A stretch of 64,000 bases of DNA from Nonomuraea aurantiaca (GCF_020215705.1 NZ_JAIWNB010000014.1:1-64000), one strand, 5' to 3'; counted from the stretch's first letter, positions 49,525 through 59,039 are shown. Notes: generated by a model from the sequence alone, not told the origin. Translations and numbers: made by a program.

Positions 49525-50496
49525 GTGCAGGCCGTTGCCCTCCTCGCCAGCGGGCTCACCGCCGGACTGGTGGCGGGGACCGCGTCCTGCACCGCCGTGC
49601 AGGGCGGGCTGCTCGTGGGCCTCACCTCGGGCGACTGCGATGGCGGCGAGCGGGGGCCGTCGCGCGATCCGGTGCTCGTGGGGTGGTTCCTGGCGGGCCG
49701 GCTGGCCTCCTACGCCGCCGCCGGGGCGCTGCTCGGTCTGGCGGGTTCGGCCGTCAGCCTGCCCCCACAGGCGCGGGCGCTGCTGCTCGTGGCGGCGGGC
49801 GTCGCGGTCATCACGTACGCGATCAGGCTGCTCCGCCGGCGGCAGTCCGGGTGTGAGACCCCCAGGCGGGCGCCCCGGAGCGCGCCGCTGCTGGGCGCGG
49901 CCACCATCCTCATCCCCTGCGGGGTGACACTCGGCATGGAGATGGTCGCGGTCTCCAGCGGCTCGCCGCTGGGCGGTGCGGCGGTGATGACCGGGTTCGT
50001 GCTCGGCACGGCACCCGCCTTCGCGCTGCTCGGCTGGGTCCTGCGGCGCGTCTCGCGGACCAGGCTCGCCCGGCTGGCCGGGGTGGCGGCGCTCGCGGCC
50101 GGTCTGTGGACGGTCGGCTCGGGGGTCAGCCTGGGCGGCTGGCTCGCGGCTCCAGCGGGTTCGCCGGGTCTGGCAGGCTCGGCAGGCTCGCCGGGTCTGG
50201 CAGGTTCGGCGACGTCAGGCGGAGCGTCAGGCGGAGCCGTCGCCAGACAAAGCGCCCATACGGTCACCGTCTGGGCGACCCGCGACGGCTACCGGCCGGA
50301 GATCGTGACCGCCCGCGCCGGAGTCCCCGTCGAGATCGTCTTCAAGCTGGCCGGCCAGGGCTGCACGAGCACGGTCACGATCGCCGGGCGGGACGTCGCC
50401 CTTCCCGCGACGGTCCACCTGCCGCCACAGCCTCCCGGGTCGCTTCGTTACGTATGCGGGATGGGAATGTACAGCGGCTACATCAACTTCTCCTAG
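49525..50496 (+). CDS. TauE/UreH-like membrane protein with cupredoxin domain
   Basis: A 323-residue protein. The first 210 residues are six or seven membrane helices of the UreH/SafE-TauE type (GLTAGLVAGTASCTAVQGGL, TILIPCGVTLGMEMVAVSS), with cysteines within helices, as in proteins linked to copper and cytochrome oxidase assembly. A Gly/Ser-rich repeat linker follows, then a cupredoxin-like domain of about 80 residues (VTVWATRDGYRPEIVTARAG) ending in YVCGMGMYSGYINF, whose Cys and Met residues could bind copper. Copper efflux or delivery is inferred. The neighbour upstream is a four-cysteine peptide. Confidence 0.78.
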   Translation: MQAVALLASGLTAGLVAGTASCTAVQGGLLVGLTSGDCDGGERGPSRDPVLVGWFLAGRLASYAAAGALLGLAGSAVSLPPQARALLLVAAGVAVITYAIRLLRRRQSGCETPRRAPRSAPLLGAATILIPCGVTLGMEMVAVSSGSPLGGAAVMTGFVLGTAPAFALLGWVLRRVSRTRLARLAGVAALAAGLWTVGSGVSLGGWLAAPAGSPGLAGSAGSPGLAGSATSGGASGGAVARQSAHTVTVWATRDGYRPEIVTARAGVPVEIVFKLAGQGCTSTVTIAGRDVALPATVHLPPQPPGSLRYVCGMGMYSGYINFS

Positions 50497-50542
50497 TCCC
50501 TCGGCGATTACTGTTCGCATTCGCGCGATTACCTGGCACCCT

Positions 50543-51937
50543 GTGGCCATGGCGTGGTGGCAAGAGGAGGTGGCGACACCGGCGATTCCGGCGCCACGGG
50601 TGGGAGACGAGCCCGAGCTGCTGATGGCCGCTCGGGCCGGCGACCCGCAGGCGGCGCACCGGCTCGGCCGGCTCTGCGCCCAGCGGGGCGACCGCTCGGC
50701 GGCCAAGGAGTGGTGGGAACGGGCTGCGGCGGGCGGCAACATCGACAGTGCCTACAACCTGGGCATCTGGCACGAGAAACACGGCAGCCTGGAGGAGTCC
50801 GTCTCATGGTACAAACTGGCCGCCGCCACCGGTGACGTCGAGGCCGCGGTCAACCTGGCCACGCTGCTGCTGGAGCAGCGCGGCGATGTCCCGGCCGCGC
50901 GGCGCTGGTTCGAGATCGCGGCCCGCGAGGGCTCCCGGACGGCCGCCCGGCGACTGGCGCTGATCTGCGAGGACGCCGGCGAGGTCGCGGCCGCGCGCGA
51001 GTGGCACCGCCGAGCGGCGGCCGACGGCGACGCGGCCTCCGCGCATGACCTGGGCTTCCTGGCGTACGCGGCGGGCGAGGACGAGGAGACCCTGCACTGG
51101 TGGGAGTGCGCCGCGCGCAGCGGCCACGCCGAGTCGGCCTACTGCCTCGGCCTGCTCCTCCAGGCCAGCCGTGACCCCGAGGGCGCCGGCGCCTACTTCC
51201 GGCTGGCCGCCAAGAGCGACCACCCGGGCGCCGCCTCGCAGCTCGGCAGCGCCGCGCTGGCCCACGGAGATCTGCGTACGGCCCGCGCCTGGTTCGAGCG
51301 GGCGGCCGGCGCGGGCCGGCTGGCGGACCAGCGGATGGCCGGGTTCGTCTGCGTGGAGCTGGGCGACTCCGCCGGGGCCGGCCACTGGTTCGGCCGGGCG
51401 GCGGCCAGCGGCGACGCCGAGTCCGCCTTCCACTTCGGGCTGCTGCTCATCGCCGAGTTCAGTGATCTGGCGGGCGGGCGGCACTGGTTCCGGCAGGCCG
51501 CGCTGGCCGGCCACCACCAGGCGGCCATCGAGCTGGCCGGGCTGCTGTCGGCGGCCGGGGAGACGGAGGAGGCCGCGCGGTGGCTGGCCGACCCGCCGCC
51601 TCCGTCGTGGGACCGGCCGGCCGAGCCCGAGCTGGCCGCGCGGGCCGAGCTGGCGGCGGCCGCCACCGGCCGCCGGGGCGGGGTCTCGCTGGCCGTACGC
51701 GAGCTGGCCGAGATCCTCGGCACCTGGGACCTGGCGACCAGACCGCTGCACGACCACGCGGACGTGCTGGGCTGGCTGGCGCGGCGCAGCGGCCTGCACT
51801 CCAGCGCGATCGAGCACCTGGCGTCGGTGCGCGGCACGCTGCTGCGTCCGGGCAGCGCGCCCTGGCCCAGCCCCGGCGAGATCGACCACGTCCTCGCCAC
51901 GGCCCGCGACCTGCGGCAGCGGCTCGGTGTCCGATAG
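50543..51937 (+). CDS. Sel1/TPR-repeat protein
   Basis: A 464-residue protein with about ten Sel1-like repeats of 33-36 residues, for example AAKEWWERAAAGGNIDSAYN, EESVSWYKLAAATGDVEAAV and AGRHWFRQAALAGHHQAAIE. Sel1 repeats form a superhelix for protein binding. The C-terminal 90 residues leave the repeats. No signal peptide, so cytoplasmic. The partner is unknown. GTG 50543 or ATG 50549 may be the start. Confidence 0.85.
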   Translation: MAMAWWQEEVATPAIPAPRVGDEPELLMAARAGDPQAAHRLGRLCAQRGDRSAAKEWWERAAAGGNIDSAYNLGIWHEKHGSLEESVSWYKLAAATGDVEAAVNLATLLLEQRGDVPAARRWFEIAAREGSRTAARRLALICEDAGEVAAAREWHRRAAADGDAASAHDLGFLAYAAGEDEETLHWWECAARSGHAESAYCLGLLLQASRDPEGAGAYFRLAAKSDHPGAASQLGSAALAHGDLRTARAWFERAAGAGRLADQRMAGFVCVELGDSAGAGHWFGRAAASGDAESAFHFGLLLIAEFSDLAGGRHWFRQAALAGHHQAAIELAGLLSAAGETEEAARWLADPPPPSWDRPAEPELAARAELAAAATGRRGGVSLAVRELAEILGTWDLATRPLHDHADVLGWLARRSGLHSSAIEHLASVRGTLLRPGSAPWPSPGEIDHVLATARDLRQRLGVR

Positions 51938-51981
51938 CCGAGCCGCTGTGCTCCAGGGGTGGTCAGGCGATTCAGGCAGGG

Positions 51982-53097
51982 TCAGGCGGCGAGGACCTCG
52001 CTCACCGGCGTGACCGGGAGTTCGAGCGCCTGCGCGACCGGGCCGTTGGTGAGCAGCCCGTCGTAGGTGTTGAGCCCGCCCGCCAGGCCCGTGTCCGCTT
52101 TGAGCGCGTCTCGCCAGCCCAGGTCGGCGAGCTTGACGGCGTACGGGAGCGTCGCGTTGGTCAGGGCGTAGGTGGAGGTGTTGGCCACCGAGCCCGGCAT
52201 GTTCGCCACGCAGTAGAAGATCGACCCGTGCACGGTGTAGGTCGGCTCGGCGTGCGTGGTCGGGCGGGAGTCCTCGAAGCAGCCGCCCTGGTCGATGGCG
52301 ATGTCGACGAGCACCGAGCCCTGCTTCATGCGCGAGACCAGGTCGTTCGAGACCAGCGTCGGGGCCTTGGCGCCCGGGATCAGGACCGCGCCGATGACCA
52401 GGTCGGCGTTCAGCACCTCGCGCTCGATCGCGTACGACGTGGAGACCAGCGTCTTGAGCCGGCCCTGGTAGATGGCGTCGATGAAGCGCAGGCGGTCGAC
52501 GTTCGTGTCGAGCACGGTGACCTCGGCGCCCATGCCGACGGCGATCTGGGCGGCGTTCAGCCCGGAGACGCCGCCGCCGATCACGACCACCTTGGCCGGG
52601 GCCACACCGGGCACCCCGCCCGGCAGCACGCCGCGTCCGCCGTTGAAGCGCATCAGGTTGTACGCCCCCACCTGCGGGGCCAGGCGGCCCGCGACCTCCG
52701 ACATCGGGGCGAGCAGCGGCAGGGTGTTGCCGACCTGCACGGTCTCGTAGGCGATGCCCGTCGTCTTCGCGCCGAGCAGCGCGTCCGTGCACGGCCGGGA
52801 GGCGGCCAGGTGCAGGTAGGTGAACAGCACCAGGCCCTCGCGCAGCCGGTGGTACTCCTCGGCGATCGGCTCCTTGACCTTGAGCACCATCTCCGCCTCG
52901 CCCCACACGGCGTCGGCGCTTTCGACGATCTTCGCGCCCGCCGCCAGGTATTCCTCGTCCGGGATGTGCGAGCCCAGGCCCGCGCCTCGCTGGACGGTGA
53001 CGTCGTGGCCGTGACGGACCAGCTCGTGCACGCCTGCCGGGGTTGCGGCGACTCGGTATTCGTGGTTCTTGACCTCGGCAGGCACGCCGATCTTCAT
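51982..53097 (-). CDS. ald: Alanine dehydrogenase
   Basis: A 371-residue L-alanine dehydrogenase, full length. It converts L-alanine and NAD+ to pyruvate, ammonia and NADH, reversibly. Key parts are visible: the N-terminal MKIGVPAEVKNHEYRVA, the catalytic Lys in MVLKVKEP and His in TYLHLAA, the NAD-binding VVVIGGGVSGLNAAQIAVGM, and VDIAIDQGGCFEDSRPTTH. It follows an omega-type aminotransferase gene by 28 bp on the same strand. That pairing suits cells using amines or beta-alanine with pyruvate as amino acceptor, where alanine dehydrogenase regenerates the pyruvate. Confidence 0.96.
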   Translation of the reverse strand: MKIGVPAEVKNHEYRVAATPAGVHELVRHGHDVTVQRGAGLGSHIPDEEYLAAGAKIVESADAVWGEAEMVLKVKEPIAEEYHRLREGLVLFTYLHLAASRPCTDALLGAKTTGIAYETVQVGNTLPLLAPMSEVAGRLAPQVGAYNLMRFNGGRGVLPGGVPGVAPAKVVVIGGGVSGLNAAQIAVGMGAEVTVLDTNVDRLRFIDAIYQGRLKTLVSTSYAIEREVLNADLVIGAVLIPGAKAPTLVSNDLVSRMKQGSVLVDIAIDQGGCFEDSRPTTHAEPTYTVHGSIFYCVANMPGSVANTSTYALTNATLPYAVKLADLGWRDALKADTGLAGGLNTYDGLLTNGPVAQALELPVTPVSEVLAA

Positions 53098-53125
53098 GGC
53101 GGATCCTTTCGTTCCTTGAACAGTG

Positions 53126-54508
53126 TTAAAGGCGAGCCCACGCTTCCGTGAGCACGTTGCGGAGGATCGACCCGATCTCGTCGAACTCTTTCGGCCCCGC
53201 GATCAGCGGCGGCGCGAGCTGGATGACGGGGTCGCCACGGTCGTCGGCGCGGCAGTAGAGCCCGGCGTCGAACAGCGCCTTCGACAGGAACCCGCGCAGC
53301 AGCCGCTCCGACTCCTCGTCGGTGAACGTCTCCTTGGTGGTCTTGTCCTTGACCAGCTCGATGCCCCAGAAGTAGCCGGCGCCCCGGACGTCGCCGACGA
53401 TCGGCAGGTCCTTGAGCCCGTCGAGGGTGGCCTGGAAGAGCGGCTCGTTCCTGGTGACGTGGCCGAGCAGGTCCTCGCGCTCGAAGATGTCGAGGTTGGC
53501 CAGCGCCACGGCCGCCGAGACCGGGTGCCCGCCGAAGGTGTAGCCGTGGGCGAACATCTGGTCGCCGCCCTTGAACGGCTCGAACAGCCGGTCATGCACG
53601 ATCATGGCCCCGATGGGCGAGTAGCCGCTGGTCAGGCCCTTGGCGCAGGTGATGATGTCGGGCACGTAGTCGAACTTCTGGCCGCCGAACATCGTGCCCA
53701 GCCGGCCGAAGGCGCAGATGACCTCGTCGGAGACGAGCAGCACGTCGTACTCGTCGCAGATCTCGCGCAGCCGCTGCCAGTAGCCAGCCGGCGGCGGGAA
53801 GCAGCCGCCGGCGTTCTGCACCGGCTCGGCGAAGACGGCGGCCACCGTGTCGGGGCCCTCCATCTCGATCGCGCGGGCGACGCGGTCGGCGGCCCAGATG
53901 CCGTACTCCTCCGGGCTCATCCCCTTGATGCCGCTGATCTCGTCGGCGCGGTAGTAGTTCGTGTTCGGCACCCGCACCGAGCCGGGCACGAGCGGCTCGA
54001 ACATCTGCTTGAAGGCCGGGATGCCGGTGATCGACAGGGCGCCCTGCGGGGTGCCGTGGTAGGCGATCTGGCGGCTGATGACCTTGTGCTTGAGCGGCTT
54101 GCCGATGAGCTTGTAGTACTGCTTGGCCAGCTTCCAGGCGGACTCGACCGCCTCGCCGCCGCCGGTGGTGAAGAAGACCCTGTTGAGATCGCCGGGGGCC
54201 AGGCTCGCGAGCCGCTGTGCCAGCTCGGCCGCCTTCGGGTGCGCGTAAGACCACAGCGGGAAGAAGGCCAGCTCCTGCGCCTGCTTGGCGGCTGCCTCGG
54301 CCAGCTCGCTCCGGCCGTGACCGGCTTGGACCACGAAGAGTCCCGCCAGGCCGTCCAGGTAGCGTTTGCCGTGGATGTCGTAGATGTAGGAGCCCTCACC
54401 GCGAACGATGGTCGGGATCTCCGTCTGCTGGTAGGCGCTGTGCCTCGTGAAGTGCAACCACAGGTGATCCTGCGCGGCCTTGAGAATCTCGGTTTCCGGC
54501 TGCGTCAT
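53126..54508 (-). CDS. Class III (omega) aminotransferase
   Basis: A 460-residue class III PLP aminotransferase of the omega-amino acid:pyruvate group. The PLP Lys is in DIITCAKGLTSGYSPIGAM (near residue 285); other signs are YIYDIHGKRYLDGLAGLFVV, FFTTGGGEAVESAWKLAKQY and LLVSDEVICAFGRLG (Asp-binding PLP nitrogen). Likely amine donors are beta-alanine, GABA or diamines and the acceptor pyruvate, as its operon mate is alanine dehydrogenase. The 230 bp upstream contain a repeated ATCCGCAGG (near 54605 and 54640), a possible regulator site. Confidence 0.93.
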   Translation of the reverse strand: MTQPETEILKAAQDHLWLHFTRHSAYQQTEIPTIVRGEGSYIYDIHGKRYLDGLAGLFVVQAGHGRSELAEAAAKQAQELAFFPLWSYAHPKAAELAQRLASLAPGDLNRVFFTTGGGEAVESAWKLAKQYYKLIGKPLKHKVISRQIAYHGTPQGALSITGIPAFKQMFEPLVPGSVRVPNTNYYRADEISGIKGMSPEEYGIWAADRVARAIEMEGPDTVAAVFAEPVQNAGGCFPPPAGYWQRLREICDEYDVLLVSDEVICAFGRLGTMFGGQKFDYVPDIITCAKGLTSGYSPIGAMIVHDRLFEPFKGGDQMFAHGYTFGGHPVSAAVALANLDIFEREDLLGHVTRNEPLFQATLDGLKDLPIVGDVRGAGYFWGIELVKDKTTKETFTDEESERLLRGFLSKALFDAGLYCRADDRGDPVIQLAPPLIAGPKEFDEIGSILRNVLTEAWARL

Positions 54509-54738
54509 GATTATCTTCCCTCGTGTCTGATCTCCCCACAGTCTGCATGTTCACCTCGGGTTTGCCAAGCGAAAGCGTCGCAGCAGTGTGCAAGAAAACC
54601 GAGATCCGCAGGAACGGTATGTAACAGCTACGAAATCCGCAGGTAGGTTAGCGCGCGGGTCATGCCCGTTTCACGCGTTGTGAAGCCTTTGTGATCCAAT
54701 GAGACGTTAACTATCGAGAACGACCCGGGGGACCGTCC

Positions 54739-56094
54739 GTGACTCCTGACCAGATCGAGAGCGCCGTCGCGGCCGCGATGCCGCAGTCCGTGGAGGACCT
54801 CAAGCGGCTCGCCGCCATCCCGTCGGTGGCCTTCCCCGGGCATCCCGAGGAGCCCGTGCTGGCCGCCGCCGCGCTGACCGAGGAGCTCCTGCGCAGCACG
54901 GGGCTGACGCACGTGCAGCGGGTCGCGGTCGAGGGCAGCTTCCCCGCGGTGTACGGCGAGGTGGCCGCGCCGCCCGGCGCGCCCACGGTGCTGCTCTACG
55001 CGCACTATGACGTGCAGCCCGCCGGTGACCCGGCCGCCTGGCGCACCCCGCCGTTCGAGCCGACCCTGATCGACGGCCAGCTGTTCGGCAGGGGCACCGC
55101 GGACGACAAGTCGGGCATCATCTCGCACGTCACCGCCCTGCGCGCGTTCCAGGGGCGGTTTCCCGTCGGGGTGAAGGTCCTCATCGAGGGCCAGGAGGAG
55201 TACGCCGGGGAGCGCCTGGAGGCGTTCGTCGAGCGCAACCCCGACCTGCTGCGGGCCGACGCCATCGTGGTGGCCGACTGCGGCAACCCACGCGTCGGTG
55301 ACCCCGCGGTCACCACCTCGCTGCGCGGCATGGCCGCGTTCACCATCGAGGTCCGCACCCTGCGCGAGCCGGTGCACAGCGGCCAGTTCGGCGGCGCCGC
55401 CCCCGACGCGCTCTCGGCGCTCATGCGCATGCTGACCTCGCTGCACGACGACAACGGCGACATCCGGGTGCCGGGCCTGCCCCGCGGCACCTTCCTCGGT
55501 CAGGGACCGTCGGAGGAGGAGTTCCGCAGGACCGCCGGGGTGCTGGACGGCGTGTCGCTGGTCGGCTCCGGCTCCTTGGCGGACCGTCTGTGGGCGTCGT
55601 ACGCCATCACCGTGACCGGCATCGACGCGCCCACGGTGTCGGGCGCCATCAACGCGGTCCAGCCCGCGGCTCGCGCCCGCGTCACGGTCCGCATCCCCCC
55701 GTCCGGCGACCCCAAGACGACCGTGAACGCGGTGGTCGAGTTCCTGCGGCAGGTCACGCCGTGGGGCGCGCAGGTCGCGTTCGGCGACTTCACCGTGGGG
55801 TCGGGCTTCCAGGCGGACTCGGGCGGCAAGGCCCGCACGGCGCTCAACCGGGCGATGGAGCGCGCCTTCGGTCGGCCGCCCCGCGACGTGGGGGCGGGCG
55901 GGTCGATTCCGCTGGTGAACACGCTGCTGAAGCAGTTCCCGGCGGCGGAGATCTTGCTGTTCGGGGCCGAGGACGAGGAGGCGGCCATCCACGCGCCCAA
56001 CGAGCGGGTGGACCTGGAGGAGCTGCGCCGCATCGCCACCGCAGAGGCGCTGTTCCTGCGGGAGCTCAGCCTGCCCTCCGCGCTCGGCGTCTGA
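54739..56094 (+). CDS. M20 family metallopeptidase (dipeptidase)
   Basis: A 451-residue M20/M25/M40 peptidase, typical length. The metal and catalytic motifs are visible: LLYAHYDVQPAGD (first His and catalytic Asp), GRGTADDKSGI (bridging Asp), EGQEEY (catalytic Glu pair), DCGNPRVG and the C-terminal HAPNERVDL His. The middle lid domain has the expected RTLREPVHSGQFGG. Homologues hydrolyse dipeptides or N-acyl amino acids. The GTG start follows CCGGGGGACC. It points away from the ald operon and converges on a broken Lrp gene. Confidence 0.93.
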   Translation: MTPDQIESAVAAAMPQSVEDLKRLAAIPSVAFPGHPEEPVLAAAALTEELLRSTGLTHVQRVAVEGSFPAVYGEVAAPPGAPTVLLYAHYDVQPAGDPAAWRTPPFEPTLIDGQLFGRGTADDKSGIISHVTALRAFQGRFPVGVKVLIEGQEEYAGERLEAFVERNPDLLRADAIVVADCGNPRVGDPAVTTSLRGMAAFTIEVRTLREPVHSGQFGGAAPDALSALMRMLTSLHDDNGDIRVPGLPRGTFLGQGPSEEEFRRTAGVLDGVSLVGSGSLADRLWASYAITVTGIDAPTVSGAINAVQPAARARVTVRIPPSGDPKTTVNAVVEFLRQVTPWGAQVAFGDFTVGSGFQADSGGKARTALNRAMERAFGRPPRDVGAGGSIPLVNTLLKQFPAAEILLFGAEDEEAAIHAPNERVDLEELRRIATAEALFLRELSLPSALGV

Positions 56095-56101
56095 TTCCCC
56101 G

Positions 56102-56850
56102 CTACAGCCTCGGCGATCCGCCGCGCTTGACGGTGCGGATGATGGGGGCGGTCTCCATGGTGGTGATCGCCTCCAGGGCGGCGAGCCGTTCGGTGAGGTA
56201 ACGGCCCAGGTCCAGGGGGTCGCGGCAGTTCAGGGCCGCGACCAGATTGGTGGGCCCGGTGGTGAGGGCGGCGAAGGCGATCTCGGGATGCCGCGCCAGC
56301 GCCGCACCCACCTCGACCGCCTTGGCCGGCGGGGCGGCGATCCACAGCCGGGCCTCGGTGCCGAATCCGAGCGCCGACGGCGGTACGTCGAGCTGGTAGC
56401 TGAGGATTCCCTGGCCGCGCAGCGCGTACAGGCGGCGTTTCACCGTGGTCTCCGACCAGCCGGTGGCGGCTGCCAGCTCGGCGTAGGGCGCGCGACCGTC
56501 CAGATTGAGCGCCCGCAGCAGCGCCTTGTCGCCCTCGTCGAGGTCGATCGGGCCGTCTCCGGCCTCGACCGGCGGCGGCCGCAGCCGGTCGGCCTGTTCG
56601 GGTGACAGCCAGGCCAGCCCCTGCCAGGCGTCCGGCAGCACGAAATTACGGAGCAGCAGGTGAGCGGAGACCGAGACGACCCGGCTGGTGCGCGGCAGTT
56701 TGTCCAGCAGCAGGGCGTCCTGGTCGTGGGTGCCGCGTGTCCGTACGGTGCAGGAGATCTCGGTGCCGCCGGACATCAGGCCCTGAACGAGGCCCGGCCA
56801 TCGATCTGCAGCGCGTGAACCAGACCCCTGTCGACGGTATCCATCCTCAT
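56102..56850 (-). pseudogene. Lrp/AsnC regulator lacking its first HTH
   Basis: The gene begins MRMDTVDRGLVHALQIDGRA followed by SFRA-stop: exactly the first 24 residues of a double-AsnC-domain regulator. At this point about 80-100 residues (first helix-turn-helix and start of the first sensing domain) are missing and the frame changes. The remainder, SGGTEISCTVRTRGTHDQDA onward, has the rest of domain 1 and a complete domain 2 with a second HTH (APYAELAAATGWSETTVKRR). The ATG of the remainder overlaps the early stop (TGATG), so a 224-residue protein could still be made. The partner gene may be the divergent NmrA-like oxidoreductase. Confidence 0.75.
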
Positions 56851-56929
56851 ATCCCTGTGCGGTGACGGTTTCCGGCGATCCTAGCCGCCTGGCTGGGACA
56901 GGTGTGGGGGCGTGCGCGACGCTCGTCGC

Positions 56930-57754
56930 ATGAACATCCTCGTCCTCGCCGCCACCGGAAACGTCGGCGGCCAGATCATCACCCAGCTGCGCGAGACCGG
57001 CCACGCCGTACGGGCGGTCACCCGCGATCCGCGCACCGCCCGCTTCCCCGCCGAGGTCGAGGTGATGCGCGGCGACCTGTCCGCACCGGACACCATCGCG
57101 GCCTGCCTGGACGGCATCGACGCGGTGTTCCTGCTCTGGCCGCTGCACACCGGCGAACAGCTGCCCGCCGTGCTCGACGTGGTCGCCCGGCGGGCCCGCC
57201 GGGTGGTCTTCCTCGGTACGGGCGGCGTTCCCGACCTCGGCTTCGAGGAGCAGGGGAAGCTCGTCCACGGCTGCGGGATCGAGTCCATCATGATCAGGCC
57301 GAGCACCTTCGCGGTGAACACGCTGTGGTGGGCCGACCAGATCCGGGCCGGCGACATCGTCGAGGGGGCATACGGCGCGCTGCCGATGTCCCTGATCCAT
57401 GAGGCCGACATGGCGTCCGTCGCGGTCCGCGCCCTGACCGAACCGGGACATGACGGCGCCACCTACACCCTGACCGGCCCGGAGGTGCTCACCCAGGCCG
57501 AGCAGGTCCGTGTCATCGGCGAGGCGCTGGGCCGGCCGCTGCGCTGGCGGGAGCTGACCCGCGAGCAGGCCCGAGAGCGGCTGCTGGCCGACGAGAGCTT
57601 TCCCGACTCCTTCGTCGACGTGCTCCTGGACGGCTACGCCGCCATGCTCGCCGGGCCGCCCCCGGAGCTGACCTCCACCGTCCAGGACGTCACCGGGGTC
57701 CCGGCCCGCTCTCTGCGCCAATGGGCCATGGACCACGCCGCCGACTTCGGCTGA
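56930..57754 (+). CDS. NmrA-type NAD(P)-binding oxidoreductase
   Basis: A 274-residue atypical short-chain dehydrogenase (NmrA/HSCARG-like). The N-terminal Rossmann motif is ILVLAATGNVGGQIITQLRE; RDPRTARFP marks NADP preference; MIRPSTFAVNTLWW follows the pattern of NAD(P)H-binding proteins without the catalytic Tyr-Lys pair. A redox-sensing or reductase role is possible. ATG 56930 is chosen since it starts at the Rossmann strand; a GTG at 56912 is in frame. It diverges from the Lrp remnant. Confidence 0.9.
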   Translation: MNILVLAATGNVGGQIITQLRETGHAVRAVTRDPRTARFPAEVEVMRGDLSAPDTIAACLDGIDAVFLLWPLHTGEQLPAVLDVVARRARRVVFLGTGGVPDLGFEEQGKLVHGCGIESIMIRPSTFAVNTLWWADQIRAGDIVEGAYGALPMSLIHEADMASVAVRALTEPGHDGATYTLTGPEVLTQAEQVRVIGEALGRPLRWRELTREQARERLLADESFPDSFVDVLLDGYAAMLAGPPPELTSTVQDVTGVPARSLRQWAMDHAADFG

Positions 57755-57828
57755 CGGGGGGTGACAGGCGGGCGGGTAGGAGGGCAGTCCGCATTGACAC
57801 CTATGGCACCGGACGTCAGTTTTGATTT

Positions 57829-58425
57829 ATGGAAGAGTTCCGCATGGTGCGCGAATTCTCACTCGCGACCGCTGCCCGGTTATTCAGCCCGCTCATCCTG
57901 TTGGTCCCGGTATGCCTGGCGCTCCCGGAACCTCATATCGCATGGGCGTTGACCGCCACGGTAATGGCGACGCTCGCCATTGGCGTACGGCTGGCCAGGC
58001 ACCGGCAGATGGCCGCTGACACGGTCGTACGTCTCTCCGCACAAGGCGTGGAGATGGAAGACGCGTACGGATCGCGCGTGCGCCTGGCATGGCGGCACAT
58101 TGAGCGCGTCGATGTCGTGGAAAGCCGGGTGCCGAGCCCGCGCACCATCGCCGAAGCGGACCGCATCTATGTGCGGACCGGTACCAGGAAATGCATCGGC
58201 GTGGTCGGCTGGGGCGAATATGAGGTTTCTCCCCGTGCCCCTGGCTGGTTGCTGGGCCATCTGGATCGGATGCCGGTCGATCCGGCGACCGGATTACTGA
58301 AACTGAGCATTCCCCTTGGCGTGGTCGACCCGCTGTGGGAACACGGTCCGATGGGCGACCGGGTCCGCCACCACCGGCCCGACCTGCTGGCCGGCGGTCG
58401 GCTCAGGGTCGGCGGCAGGCTCTGA
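57829..58425 (+). CDS. Membrane protein with PH-like domain, unknown
   Basis: A 198-residue protein with two N-terminal membrane helices (LFSPLILLVPVCLALP, IAWALTATVMATLAIGV) followed by a strand-rich region of about 100 residues (VVRLSAQGVEMEDAYGSRVR, LAWRHIERVDVVESR, ADRIYVRTG), which resembles bacterial PH-like (DUF304-type) domains. I do not recognise the exact family. The gene is somewhat less GC-rich than its neighbours at its start. It converges on a TetR gene. Confidence 0.7.
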   Translation: MEEFRMVREFSLATAARLFSPLILLVPVCLALPEPHIAWALTATVMATLAIGVRLARHRQMAADTVVRLSAQGVEMEDAYGSRVRLAWRHIERVDVVESRVPSPRTIAEADRIYVRTGTRKCIGVVGWGEYEVSPRAPGWLLGHLDRMPVDPATGLLKLSIPLGVVDPLWEHGPMGDRVRHHRPDLLAGGRLRVGGRL

Positions 58426-58439
58426 GGCCGTCCGCGCTA

Positions 58440-59039
58440 TCAGGCGTCGGCGTCGGCGTCCTCGAGCAGCGTGCGGATGAGCGGTACGGCCAGGCGGAGG
58501 ACGTCGTCGAGGTCGGCCTCGGCCAGGTCGGGCATGCGCACCAGGTGGCGGTGGACGGTGATGCCGAACATCATCGCGCCCGCCAGCGCCGCCCGCAGGC
58601 GCGCGTCGGGACCGTGGACCCCGGCCGCGATCCGGTCGATCGCCTCGGCGGTCACGTGTTCGCGGAGCAGCTGGGCGGCTTCCTGACTGGTCATGCTGGT
58701 GCGCAGGAGTACGGCCATCGGGCTGTCGGGGACGGCGGCCCAGCGCTCGAGCATGGCGCGCAGATAGTTCTCGGCGGAGCGGCCCGGGTCGTCGGTGGTC
58801 AGGGAGTCGACGTCGAGGCAGAGGTCGAGGGACTCGCGGAACAGCTGCTGCTTGGTGCCGAAGTATTGGATGACCGAGGACTTGTCGACATCCGCCTCGG
58901 CCGCGATCGCGCGGATGGTGGCGCGTTCGAAGCCGACCTCGCCGAAGGTGCGGCGGGCGGCCTCCAGGATCCGGCGGCGAGTGCGCTGGCCCTTGCTCTC
59001 GTTCTCCCACGCCTGGCCGGCGATCTCATCGGTCGACAT
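58440..59039 (-). CDS. TetR family regulator
   Basis: A 199-residue TetR repressor. The HTH is ATIRAIAAEADVDKSSVIQYF (residues about 40-60) and the C-terminal domain resembles those in the AcrR group (AALAGAMMFGITVHRHLVRM). AGGAGGGGG lies upstream of the ATG. The next gene on the same strand upstream is the sulfotransferase, 84 bp away, a possible target or operon mate. Confidence 0.9.
   Translation of the reverse strand: MSTDEIAGQAWENESKGQRTRRRILEAARRTFGEVGFERATIRAIAAEADVDKSSVIQYFGTKQQLFRESLDLCLDVDSLTTDDPGRSAENYLRAMLERWAAVPDSPMAVLLRTSMTSQEAAQLLREHVTAEAIDRIAAGVHGPDARLRAALAGAMMFGITVHRHLVRMPDLAEADLDDVLRLAVPLIRTLLEDADADA

Noticed and set aside
54600..54650. Repeated ATCCGCAGG as Lrp operator before the aminotransferase
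   Set aside because: Two 9-base copies without dyad symmetry are too little evidence; mentioned only with the gene.
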